Shown here piece by piece: positions 24,792 to 32,307 of a DNA stretch of 33,397 bases; the first letter of the stretch is position 1, and each line of letters opens with the position of its first letter. A program made the translations under genes and the position numbers. The notes under the pieces are model-generated. The model saw only the letters and a program-made list of their open reading frames with translations. It was not told the origin of the DNA and did not search any database. Source of the stretch: Nitratireductor sp. XY-223 (GTDB lineage: Bacteria; Pseudomonadota; Alphaproteobacteria; Rhizobiales; Rhizobiaceae); NCBI RefSeq assembly GCF_004959855.1, contig NZ_SPNT01000022.1, forward strand, positions 1-33,397, read 5' to 3'.

Positions 24792-25654
24792 AACCTGCCC
24801 CTGAAAAAGCGCGTCGTGATGCCCTGCGGCAACACGCGCAGCAGAATGACCGCCGAAATCAGCAGGGCCACCTCGCCGACGACCGGCGAAAGGGCAAATG
24901 CAAAGGCCTGGTTGACGAGCCCGAAAAATCCGGCGCTGCTGAGCAGGCCGGCCACCAGGGCCGGTCCGCCGGCAATGACGGTGATGAAAGCCTTGGCGAT
25001 ATACGCGCCGCCGGAGGACGGCACGAGACCCACGAGCGGCGCCAGGACAGCGCCCGCCAGGCCCGACAGCGCCGAGCCGACGAAAAAGGTCGCCATGTAG
25101 ACGCGGTCCGGACTGTAGCCCAGCGCCGCGGCCATGTCGGCCCGTTGCATGGTGCCGCGCGCGATGAGACCGATGCGTGTCCCCTTCAGCACCGCATACA
25201 TGGCGATGACCAGGATGATCGAGACCAGGATGATGAAGAAATTATAACCGTTGACCTGGTATCCGCCGATCGGAAAGCCGGGGATCGGCGTTGAGATGCC
25301 GGTCGTCGTGTTGCCGAATATCATGGTCACGCCGCCGACAAAGAACAGGCTCAGGCCCCAGGTGGCCAGCATGGTGTCGACCAGACGGCCGTAGAGGTGG
25401 CGGATGACCAGCCGCTCGACGATCAGGCCGATCGCACCGACTACGAGCGGCGCAATCAGGATCATCGCCAGGAAGATGTTGACGCCCGCCTTGACGGCGG
25501 TGATCGTCACGTACCCGCCGAGCATCATGAACTCGCCGTGCGCGAGATTGATGACCTTCATCATGCCGAAAACGATCGCGAGGCCGGCGCTGATGAGCAC
25601 CAGCGACGCGATCGCGTAGACGATTTCCACCAGTATGACGGCTGCCAGGTCCAT
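24788..25654 (-). CDS. ABC transporter permease, LivH/UrtB-like
   Basis: I start at the ATG at 25654 (288 residues), where family similarity begins; the frame extends upstream to a TTG at 25690. Typical LivH sequence GLAIVFGMMKVINLAHGEFMMLGGY lies near the N-terminus, and the coupling segment RADMAAALGYSPDRVY sits in the second half. There are about eight transmembrane helices. A 98-nt gap with a strong stem-loop separates it from the binding-protein gene upstream. Confidence 0.9.
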   Translation of the reverse strand: MDLAAVILVEIVYAIASLVLISAGLAIVFGMMKVINLAHGEFMMLGGYVTITAVKAGVNIFLAMILIAPLVVGAIGLIVERLVIRHLYGRLVDTMLATWGLSLFFVGGVTMIFGNTTTGISTPIPGFPIGGYQVNGYNFFIILVSIILVIAMYAVLKGTRIGLIARGTMQRADMAAALGYSPDRVYMATFFVGSALSGLAGAVLAPLVGLVPSSGGAYIAKAFITVIAGGPALVAGLLSSAGFFGLVNQAFAFALSPVVGEVALLISAVILLRVLPQGITTRFFRGRL

Positions 25655-25704
25655 GTCTTTGCCAATTCCGAACGTTCGCGGGGAATGCAATGCCCCGAGG
25701 GAAT

Positions 25705-25733
25705 GGGCGCCCCCTCAGCAATCGGGGGCGCCC
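25705..25733 (-). terminator. Perfect 10-bp intercistronic stem-loop between binding-protein and permease genes
   Basis: GGGCGCCCCC (25705-25714) and GGGGGCGCCC (25724-25733) are exact complements around a 9-nt loop, about 20 nt after the binding-protein stop. No U-tract follows in the transcript direction. It probably stabilises the upstream mRNA or attenuates transcription, so that the binding protein exceeds the membrane subunits. Confidence 0.55.
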
Positions 25734-25752
25734 GCGCTCTTTGGGAGGAGCG

Positions 25753-26976
25753 TCAGATCTTGATTTCGTACTGCTTGTTGTCGTCGGGATTGGCGACGAG
25801 ATCGCACACCGCCTGCGTATCGATCGGCGGGCGTTGCGGCAGGGTCTCGACGACGTTCATGCCCTGGTCCTCGACAACCATCAGATGCACGTCCAGGGTG
25901 GCGTGGTGCGTCTTCGGGTCCACGGTGACCGTCCCGGCGGGGCCGTCGATCGACAATCCCGTCTCGAGGGCCGCGATGACGGCGTCGCGGTCGGTGCTGC
26001 CGGCCTTTTTCACCGCTTCGGCCCACATCTTGACACCCTGGTAGTTGGATACCGCGATTTCGTGGATCGCGCTGCTGTCGCCGTAGGCCTCGGCCCAGGC
26101 TTCCTTGAACGCCTTGTTGGCGGGCGTGTCCAGCTCCTGGCTGTAGTTGTAGGCAACCATGATGCCGTTGCCCTCTTCCGGGGTCAGGACCTTGTGCTCG
26201 TTGCCGACGCCCATCGTGGTCGAGGCGAGCGGTATCTTGTCCTTCATGCCGGCAGCCGCCCACTGGCGGAAGAACGACAGGTGCGCGCCGCCAACCAGGG
26301 GCGCGATCACCAGATCGGGCGCAGCTCCCTGGATCTTCGCGATGGTCGAGCCGAAATCGGCGACGTCCAGCGGGAAGAAATCGACGGCGACGACTTCACC
26401 GCCGTTTTCCTCGACATATTTCTGGATCCAGTTGGCCGTGATCTGGCCGTAGTTGTAGTCGGCGGCGAGGATATAGACCTTGTTGCCGCCCGCCCTTTCC
26501 ATGGCAAAGGGCACAAGCGCCTCGACCTGCTGCGCCGGCGTGACGCCGTTGATGAAGATGTTGCGGTCGCAGACGCCGCCCTCGTAGAGGACGTTGTAGA
26601 AATACAGCGTCTTGGCCTTGCGCATGGTCTGCCGGATGGCTTCGCGGGACGCCGACAGGATCCCGCCGTGCACGATATCCGCCTTGTCCCTGCGCACCAG
26701 CTGCTGACCGAACTGGGTGTAGAGCGCCATGTCGGACTGCGTATCGTAGCTGACGATCTCGATCTGCTGACCGTTGAGGCCGCCGGCGTCGTTGATCTCC
26801 TTGACGGCCAGCCGCATGGCCATGTCCATGGGCTTTCCGTAAGCGTCGAAAATGCCGGACGTGTCGAGGATGGAGCCGAGCTTGATGGTGTCGGCTGCGG
26901 CGCCGAGCCGCGGCACGGCCATTGTGCCGGCAAGCGCTGCCGACGCGGACAGGAACGCGCGTCTGTTGATGGTCAT
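25753..26976 (-). CDS. ABC transporter substrate-binding protein, amide/urea/branched-chain type (FmdD/UrtA-like)
   Basis: The 407-residue protein carries a twin-arginine-type signal (NRRAFLS at 4-10, cleavage near residue 27) and a type I periplasmic fold of the Peripla_BP_5/6 class: IKLGSILDTSGIFDAYG at the N-terminus, then YILAADYNYGQITANWIQKY. It belongs to the LivJ/UrtA/FmdD/AmiC group. Ligands in the group are branched-chain amino acids, urea and short-chain amides; the neighbouring amidase argues for an amide. Its start overlaps the SPFH gene stop (ATGA). Confidence 0.88.
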   Translation of the reverse strand: MTINRRAFLSASAALAGTMAVPRLGAAADTIKLGSILDTSGIFDAYGKPMDMAMRLAVKEINDAGGLNGQQIEIVSYDTQSDMALYTQFGQQLVRRDKADIVHGGILSASREAIRQTMRKAKTLYFYNVLYEGGVCDRNIFINGVTPAQQVEALVPFAMERAGGNKVYILAADYNYGQITANWIQKYVEENGGEVVAVDFFPLDVADFGSTIAKIQGAAPDLVIAPLVGGAHLSFFRQWAAAGMKDKIPLASTTMGVGNEHKVLTPEEGNGIMVAYNYSQELDTPANKAFKEAWAEAYGDSSAIHEIAVSNYQGVKMWAEAVKKAGSTDRDAVIAALETGLSIDGPAGTVTVDPKTHHATLDVHLMVVEDQGMNVVETLPQRPPIDTQAVCDLVANPDDNKQYEIKI

Positions 26977-28589
26977 TTCTTACCTCCCGTTTCACCCTTT
27001 TCGTTGGATTTGGATCGGATGCGATTGGCGTAGTCGGCGGTCCGGCCGGCCAGGTTGGCGTCGAAATCGATACCGATTTCCTCGCCCATCTGCTTCATGG
27101 CCGGCAGCCGCACCGCCATGCCGAGGATCTGGTCCATGGCGGCGCCGAACGCGCCGTTGATGCCCTCGCCGTCGGCGAACCCGCCCTGTGCGACGCCGCC
27201 GATCTGATTGATCTTGATGGAATCGATCTTTTCGACCGGCTTCATCATCTGGGTCATGATGTCGGGCATGCGGTCCAGCCGCCGTTCCTCGAGGCGCATC
27301 GAGATGATTGCCTCGCTCAGGCCATTCTCCGCGGCGATGAGCGCGGCCTGGCCGTCGGCCTCGGATTCCAGGCGCAGTTTTTCCGCCTTCGCGGCGATCT
27401 CGGCCGCCTTCGCATCGGCCGACGCCTTGGCCAGCATGGTTTCGTTGTCGGATTTGGACCGGGCGTCCTCGACCGAAATCTCCCTGTCGACCTTCATCAT
27501 CGCGATCGCCTTTTCGCGCTTGGCGACGGCGGTTTCCTTGTCGGTCTGGACGGATTCGGCGGCCAGCAGCACCTTCGATCGCGACGCCTCCTCCGCAGCC
27601 TTGGCTTCGGCCTCGTCGGCGCGCTTCTGCGCAAGCCGCATGGCGTTTTCGATCTTGGTTTCTTCCAGTGTCAGGATCGCCGCCATCTCCTTGCGGCGCA
27701 GTTCCTCGTCATTGGCGATCTTCACCGCGTCGATTTCCAGTTGCTTGACCAGCGTGGCTTTCTCGGACGTGCGGTCCGCTTCGGTCCGGATCTCCGCCGA
27801 CTTGGCCTCGGCCTCGGCCTGCAGGCGCGACAGGTGCTCTCGCTGGGCGATCTCCGCCTCGCGTTCGGCGCGCTCGATGTCGAGGCGGCGCTGCGCCTGC
27901 GCCAGCTGGCTCTCGCGAACGGCGATATCGGCTTCGGTTTCGATCCGCACCCGCTCCTTGCGGTTGTCCGCCACCAGACCGGCGAGCTTTCGCATGCCTT
28001 CGGAATTGAACGCGTTGTTTTCGTCAAGGCCCGCGAAACTGCCCTGGTCGACCCGCAGCAGCACGGCGGAGACGAGCGTCAGCCCGAGCGCCTCTATGCG
28101 GCGCTCGACGACCTGCGCCACCTGCTCCGAGAACGCCTCGCGTTCGCGGTGGATGTCGTCCAGCGAACGGGCCGCCGCGGCATCCTGCATCGCCGCGGCC
28201 AGCTGGCCGTGCAGCAGTTCCTCGACCGCTTCGCCGCCCCGCGCGATGCGCGATCCGAGCGCCTGGGCGGCGCGAGCGACACCGTCCCGGGTCGGCTGGA
28301 CGCGGACCTCGATTTCCATTTCCGCGTCGGCCCGCAAGCGGTCGCCGGTCAGCAGGGAATGCTGACCCGAGCGGTCCAGCCGGACGGTGATCGCGCCCAT
28401 CGAGACCTTCTGGATCTGGTGCAGGATCGGCAGCGCGAGGCAGCCGCCGTCGATGACGGTCTTTTGCCCGCCGAGACCGGTGCGGACGAGCGACAGCTCC
28501 CGTGTCGCCTTGGCGAAATACCTGTGCAAGAACCAGATGACGACCGCGACGGCAATCGCAAAAATCAGCAATGAGATTATCCACGCCAC
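26973..28589 (-). CDS. SPFH-domain, flotillin-like membrane-anchored protein
   Basis: I choose the GTG at 28589 (GGGGAG 6 nt upstream), which makes the protein begin directly with a membrane helix (AWIISLLIFAIAVAVVIWFL); the frame extends 16 codons further to 28637. The 538 residues comprise the N-terminal anchor, an SPFH/band-7 domain (about 30-200), a very long charged Ala/Glu/Arg/Lys-rich coiled coil (about 205-450) and a C-terminal region ending in GETGGKK. This order matches flotillins (FloT, YqiK), which organise membrane microdomains. It is the first gene of the amide-transport operon and overlaps the binding-protein start, an unusual partner for an ABC importer. A scaffold for the transporter-amidase is inference. 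Confidence 0.85.
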   Translation of the reverse strand: MAWIISLLIFAIAVAVVIWFLHRYFAKATRELSLVRTGLGGQKTVIDGGCLALPILHQIQKVSMGAITVRLDRSGQHSLLTGDRLRADAEMEIEVRVQPTRDGVARAAQALGSRIARGGEAVEELLHGQLAAAMQDAAAARSLDDIHREREAFSEQVAQVVERRIEALGLTLVSAVLLRVDQGSFAGLDENNAFNSEGMRKLAGLVADNRKERVRIETEADIAVRESQLAQAQRRLDIERAEREAEIAQREHLSRLQAEAEAKSAEIRTEADRTSEKATLVKQLEIDAVKIANDEELRRKEMAAILTLEETKIENAMRLAQKRADEAEAKAAEEASRSKVLLAAESVQTDKETAVAKREKAIAMMKVDREISVEDARSKSDNETMLAKASADAKAAEIAAKAEKLRLESEADGQAALIAAENGLSEAIISMRLEERRLDRMPDIMTQMMKPVEKIDSIKINQIGGVAQGGFADGEGINGAFGAAMDQILGMAVRLPAMKQMGEEIGIDFDANLAGRTADYANRIRSKSNEKGETGGKK

Positions 28590-28640
28590 GGCGCACTCCC
28601 CAGTCCCGGGAACGGCCGTGAAACGGTCGCAGGCCACTCC

Positions 28641-28654
28641 CCCGAAATTTCGGG
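28641..28654. promoter_or_regulatory. Perfect 14-bp palindrome CCCGAAATTTCGGG at the predicted transcription start of the SPFH operon
   Basis: The palindrome lies about 4 nt downstream of a -10-like TAGCAT (leftward reading) and covers the predicted +1. The position fits an operator. The half-site GAAAT is shared with the second palindrome at 28668-28679. Confidence 0.45.
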
Positions 28655-28657
28655 AGA

Positions 28658-28687
28658 ATGCTACGCAGAAATTAATTTCCTTTTCAA
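28658..28687 (-). promoter_or_regulatory. Sigma70-like promoter of the SPFH/ABC/amidase operon
   Basis: Reading leftward, TTGAAA (28687-28682) and TAGCAT (28663-28658) are separated by 18 bp. The spacer contains the perfect 12-bp palindrome GAAATTAATTTC (28668-28679). The leader to the SPFH start would be about 60 nt. Confidence 0.45.
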
Positions 28688-28709
28688 GTAATTTTTTTAG
28701 TCGTTGTTA

Positions 28710-29852
28710 TTATTGAATTTTTTCGAACTCATCGAAAACAACACCATTTGCGCGGGCCAGATAGACCGGTGCGGTATTGCGCGAATTCGAGATGTAAATC
28801 GACTGTCTGGCGCTCTTGTAGGAGACCGGGCAGGAAGACGATTCGCGCGCACCGCGCCACGTGCCGCCGGCCTCTTCCATCAGGCTCGACAGAAACTGGA
28901 ATCCTTCATAGGTCGACTGGCCGAGCGCGTTGAGCATGGGTGCCCGGTCCCTGTGCAGCGTGTGGTATTTTTCGCGGAAATTCGCGTTCTCCGCGGTGCT
29001 CAGCGCGGCGAAATAAGAGGCGGATGAAAACAGCCTTTGCAGGTTTTCCTCGCCGCTTGCCAGCAGACCGTTTTCCTCCATCGCGCAGGACAGGCGGACG
29101 ATCCTCTTGTGCAACTCGAGCGCCCCGAAGATCCGGTTGAAATCGACGGCGTCCTGCCCGACCAGCGATACCAGCACGCCGTCGGCGCCTGACCGGCCGA
29201 TCTGGTCCACATAGTCCTCGAGATTGCCGCAGGAAAACGGCAAGTATTTCTCGAAGACCAGCTCCGCGCCGAGCGAGGCGATCTTGCCCTTGGCGTAGTT
29301 GTGCGAGGTCCGCGGCCAGACATAGTCGTTGCCGATCAACGCCCACTTCTTCAGCCTGAACCTGCGGTAAAGGTGCTCCATCGCGGGGCCGAGCTGCTTG
29401 GGCGGTGTGTCGCCGATCGCGAAAACGCCGCTCGAGTGCTCGCCGCCTTCGTAGAGCGGCGTATAGACATACGGGATGCGGCCCTGGACGACCTTCGTCA
29501 GGCGCTGGCGCACCGCGCTTATGTGCATGCCGACGATCGCATCGATCGATCCGTTTTCGATCATCGTATGAACGAGAACGTCCACCGGCGTTTCGGATTC
29601 GATGGCGGAATCGATCATCACCATCTGCACCGGGCGCCCGGCGATGCCCGACAGGCGGTTGAGCTCCTGAACGGCGACCTGGGCGCTGGCGATGCACGAC
29701 GGCGCCCACAGCCCGGCCGATCCACACAGCGGTATCAGCAGCGCCACCTTGTATGCGCGCTGGTCCAGCAGGTCCTCGTGGTCGTCGTCGAGCGTGTTGA
29801 CTGTGTGCGGCAGTCCGGTCTTTTGTGCCGCGACCCCCAGTTCAAGTCGCAT
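28710..29852 (-). CDS. AmiC-like cytoplasmic amide/ligand-binding protein
   Basis: The ATG at 29852 gives 380 residues; the frame continues to a TTG at 29906, but that start would lie inside the conserved promoter block at 29887-29908. There is no signal peptide. After an acidic leader, the type I binding fold starts at VALLIPLCGSAGLWAPSC, followed by ELNRLSGIAGRPVQ, YTPLYEGGEHSSGVF and IGNDYVWPRTSHNY, closely recalling Pseudomonas AmiC (TPYEGFEYSPN, GSDYIYPRESN). AmiC is a cytoplasmic amide sensor that restrains the antiterminator AmiR. No AmiR-like gene is visible here, so the partner may be the MarR or AraC regulator. Alternatively it is a second binding protein for the importer. Confidence 0.8.
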   Translation of the reverse strand: MRLELGVAAQKTGLPHTVNTLDDDHEDLLDQRAYKVALLIPLCGSAGLWAPSCIASAQVAVQELNRLSGIAGRPVQMVMIDSAIESETPVDVLVHTMIENGSIDAIVGMHISAVRQRLTKVVQGRIPYVYTPLYEGGEHSSGVFAIGDTPPKQLGPAMEHLYRRFRLKKWALIGNDYVWPRTSHNYAKGKIASLGAELVFEKYLPFSCGNLEDYVDQIGRSGADGVLVSLVGQDAVDFNRIFGALELHKRIVRLSCAMEENGLLASGEENLQRLFSSASYFAALSTAENANFREKYHTLHRDRAPMLNALGQSTYEGFQFLSSLMEEAGGTWRGARESSSCPVSYKSARQSIYISNSRNTAPVYLARANGVVFDEFEKIQ

Positions 29853-29886
29853 TTCAACCGTCTTTCTTTGTGTTCCCGCTCTATGG

Positions 29887-29908
29887 GAATTGAAATTCCT
29901 TTCCAAGT
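29887..29908. promoter_or_regulatory. Shared regulatory block in the amiC-like/marR divergent promoter
   Basis: This 22-bp block matches 28668-28689 in the SPFH promoter at 18 of 22 positions, in the same orientation. It contains the inverted repeat GGAATT-GA-AATTCC (29886-29899) and a rightward TTGAAA (29890-29895) 17 bp before TAATTT (29913-29918), a possible marR promoter. The leftward TTGGAA may serve the amiC-like gene. MarR-family regulators bind such dyads and often control their own promoter. Confidence 0.5.
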
Positions 29909-29951
29909 CAACTAATTTCGCAAAACAAGTTCAATCGAGAACAATTCGATC

Positions 29952-30374
29952 ATGGCTCCATCGACCTCACCTGTCAGCGCATATCTGTCCTATTCGCTCG
30001 CTGCCGCGCACCGGAAACTCAGTGTCGAGCTCAATCGAGAGCTGAAGAAGATGGGTGTCCAGATCGAAACCTGGCTGGTCTTGCAGACCCTGCAGACCGG
30101 CGAAGGCTACACGATGACCGAACTCGCCGGCATTGTCCTGATGAACCCGCCGACCCTCACCAAGCTTGTCGACCGCATGGTCGCCGAGGGGCTCGTGCAG
30201 CGGCAGCTCGACGTGGAGGACAATCGCCGGGTTCAGCTTGTGCTGACGGATCTGGGCATGGACGTGTGCCAGAAGGTGACGGAGCATGTGGAAGCGCAGA
30301 ACGACATGATCGTGCGCACCATAGGCGAGGAAAAGGCCGTCCTGCTCAGGGAAGTGCTGGAAACCTTGGCCTGA
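29952..30374 (+). CDS. MarR-family transcriptional regulator
   Basis: This 140-residue protein is a typical MarR winged-helix regulator. An N-terminal dimerisation helix is followed by LQTGEGYTMTELAGIVLMNPPTLTKLVDRMVAEGLVQR (recognition helix PPTLTKLVDRM) and the wing DVEDNRRVQLVLTDLG. The pattern TKLVDRM...R...D.R...L is diagnostic. It is divergent from the amiC-like gene, 99 nt apart with the shared dyad between them, and so is the best candidate to regulate the amide operon. The ribosome binding site is weak. Its ligand could be the amide, the acid or its CoA ester; no sequence feature decides this. Confidence 0.88.
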   Translation: MAPSTSPVSAYLSYSLAAAHRKLSVELNRELKKMGVQIETWLVLQTLQTGEGYTMTELAGIVLMNPPTLTKLVDRMVAEGLVQRQLDVEDNRRVQLVLTDLGMDVCQKVTEHVEAQNDMIVRTIGEEKAVLLREVLETLA

Positions 30375-30641
30375 GCGGCGACGTAGCGCTTCAACGCTGC
30401 TGCGATACCCGGCTGCACCCGGCCGCATCGTCTCGCCATCACTGGAAGCATGGCTGACCGAAAAGACGGACTTGCAGGAACCCGATACCAGCGAGTGACC
30501 GTCGACTTGCCGCGTTCGCGGGATCGGGGTACTTTCTGCAATTGCGTTTGTTTGCCCGCAGATTTCCTGTGCATTTATTGCGAGATTATTGGTTGATACC
30601 ACAGTTAGTGAATGTCGCCCCCTCACCGGCGAATTCTAGAT

Positions 30642-30661
30642 TTAGAACGACTTAGAACGAC
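30642..30661 (+). repeat. Perfect tandem 10-bp repeat (TTAGAACGAC) abutting the AraC-family start codon
   Basis: TTAGAACGAC occurs twice without interruption at 30642-30651 and 30652-30661, and the ATG follows directly at 30662. The repeats occupy the place of the ribosome binding site, and no Shine-Dalgarno is seen. This may be a half-site pair for autoregulation (AraC proteins often bind direct repeats one helical turn apart) or a translation-affecting element. Confidence 0.5.
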
Positions 30662-31693
30662 ATGGAAAACCAGAATCCGATCCCATCCATTCAGCTGGAT
30701 TCGTCGACCGTGGGTCGCAGACATTGTTTCGACGCATGGCGCGAGGCCGTTCGCTGCGTCTTTGACGTCAATCCCCTGAGCGACGAAGTCAGCGGGACGG
30801 AGCGCATGGAAGGCTGGTTGCTGGACAACCTGATATTTACGGAAGTCGCTTTTTCCCCGCAGTCCTTCAGGCACCACGCGCGACACGCGCAGGATGCCAA
30901 CTACCTGTCCCTTCAGATCTACAGAAGCGGCGGTTCTTCAGGCGTATTGGCAGACCAATACTGGAAAATGGAACCGGGACAGGTCCACATCTACGACTTT
31001 TCGCGCCAGTTCCAATCCGTCGCCGAGGATTCTGTCGTCGCCGGCGTGAAGATACCTCACGAGGCCATCGGCTATGATCCCGGAAGACATCCGGCGCACA
31101 TCATGCTCAGCGGATGCTCACCCCTTGGCCGCTTTCTCATAGAGACGTATTTTGCCATTCAGCGCCGGCTGCCGGAACTTTGCCAGGAAGAGGCATCAGC
31201 ACTGGCGAAGGGATTTTGCGGCCTGGTGCGCGGGATTTTGATACCGCAGGGGAACGAAGACTGCACCGAGGTCAAAAGGTCCCGCGCGGAACGGCGCGTG
31301 GCGATGCGTTCGTATCTGGACCGGCACCTGTCGGATCCCGCACTCGGCATCGATCACCTGCTGCGTTCTTTCGCGGTGTCACGGCCATCGATCTATCGCG
31401 ACTTCGCAAATGAAGGCGGTGTCGCCACATACATAAACAGGCGCCGTCTCGACCGTGCGTTCTCTCGGCTTGTTTCGACGACGCCGAGCCATGGGCGCAT
31501 CAAGGAGATAGCCAACGGTGTCGGTTTCAACGATCCGGCATATTTCAACCGGCTTTTTCGCCAGCGGTTCGGCATCGCTCCCGGAGCCGCGATCACAAAC
31601 CGCCGTCCGCCCGGAACCCGACCGCAACTGACGGCTCGAAACGACTCGTCGCTTGCGGCATCGCAACTCAGCAACTGGTTCAGCAGCATTTGA
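30662..31693 (+). CDS. AraC-family transcriptional regulator
   Basis: The 343-residue protein has an N-terminal AraC-binding-like effector region (about 20-190, FDAWREAVRCVFDVNP, then LSLQIYRSGGSSG) and a C-terminal double helix-turn-helix (about 215-315): SYLDRHLSDPALGIDHLLRSFAVSRPSIYRDF, followed by IKEIANGVGFNDPAYFNRLFRQRFGIAPG, the second HTH with the family's FxxxFRxxFGxxP ending. The N-terminal type resembles the AraC_binding_2 regulators of aromatic or aminohydrolase catabolism. It lies 287 bp from marR in the same direction. Its targets are unknown; the adjacent amide module is the nearest candidate. Confidence 0.87.
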   Translation: MENQNPIPSIQLDSSTVGRRHCFDAWREAVRCVFDVNPLSDEVSGTERMEGWLLDNLIFTEVAFSPQSFRHHARHAQDANYLSLQIYRSGGSSGVLADQYWKMEPGQVHIYDFSRQFQSVAEDSVVAGVKIPHEAIGYDPGRHPAHIMLSGCSPLGRFLIETYFAIQRRLPELCQEEASALAKGFCGLVRGILIPQGNEDCTEVKRSRAERRVAMRSYLDRHLSDPALGIDHLLRSFAVSRPSIYRDFANEGGVATYINRRRLDRAFSRLVSTTPSHGRIKEIANGVGFNDPAYFNRLFRQRFGIAPGAAITNRRPPGTRPQLTARNDSSLAASQLSNWFSSI

Positions 31694-32307
31694 CAGCAAC
31701 TGGCGACGTATTTACCTGTATAATTCTAATACAATTGTGCTATAAATTATGAGACTGCAGTCCAAATGTTTGCAGTTGCGCTATTAGGCACGTAATATTA
31801 GATTTTATTGTGGCGCGTTGCAAGAAACGTGCGCTGCGCGGCATTACGGTGGAATTGCATATGAACCGGCCGCCGACATCGGCATTGCCGCGCTTCTTAG
31901 TTCGGTTTTGTTGCAAAGCCATACGAGAAGCAGATGCATTGAAGTTCTTCTTAGCAGCTGTCCTCTTTGCTTTACCGATTGCCGCGACCTCCATGCCGAT
32001 CGCGGCAATCAGTGCGCCCGGCGACCGTATTCTCCTCGGATAGAGGCGCGGCCTTGGAGACTGGTCGCCGGGCCACAATCCCTCGCTTATCGCCACCAAC
32101 CTGCGTGCGTGATCATGAAGTCCCGACGGACGTTCTCGATGGACAGCGCGCCCTGATAGCCGGTGCAGCATGCCGAACAGCGCGATATGCGCCGGGAGCG
32201 ATTCACGGCGATGATGGATCTTTGATCAATTTCGCCGACACGCCTTTTTCGTCCGGAGCTTCAGCCCGGGGTTGGCTGACCGGCACCGGCCACTCCGACC
32301 GGATCGT
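31694..32307. other. Gene-poor 614-bp stretch with decayed sequence
   Basis: The first 120 bp are strikingly AT-rich compared with the rest of the window and include a perfect TATAAT (31719-31724) without a paired -35. A 77-codon frame (31810-32043) encodes a signal-peptide-like stretch but has no ribosome binding site. GGTTTTGTTGCAAAG at 31904-31918 resembles the terminal repeats of IS6-family elements. On the minus strand a short frame ending near 32088 reads GYQGALSIEN, similar to the C-terminal strand of sugar-phosphate isomerase/epimerase TIM barrels, but the upstream frame is not protein-like. I read the whole as remnants. Confidence 0.4.

Noticed and set aside
27208-28365. 385-codon Ser/Ala-rich frame on the plus strand
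   Set aside because: It is the antisense reading of the SPFH coiled coil, where Glu/Ala/Lys codons read back as Ser/Ala/Phe.
31719-31724. Perfect TATAAT box
   Set aside because: No -35 box at 16-18 bp spacing; the TTGACA at 31690-31695 is 23 bp away, and no gene follows.
31810-32043. 77-codon frame with a signal-peptide-like segment
   Set aside because: The GTG start has no ribosome binding site, the segment lies in decayed DNA beside a possible IS end, and no family is recognisable.
32088-32161. Minus-strand tail reading GYQGALSIEN, like a sugar-phosphate isomerase C-terminus
   Set aside because: Only about 10 residues look convincing, and the frame upstream is not protein-like. It may be a decayed remnant but cannot be supported as a gene.
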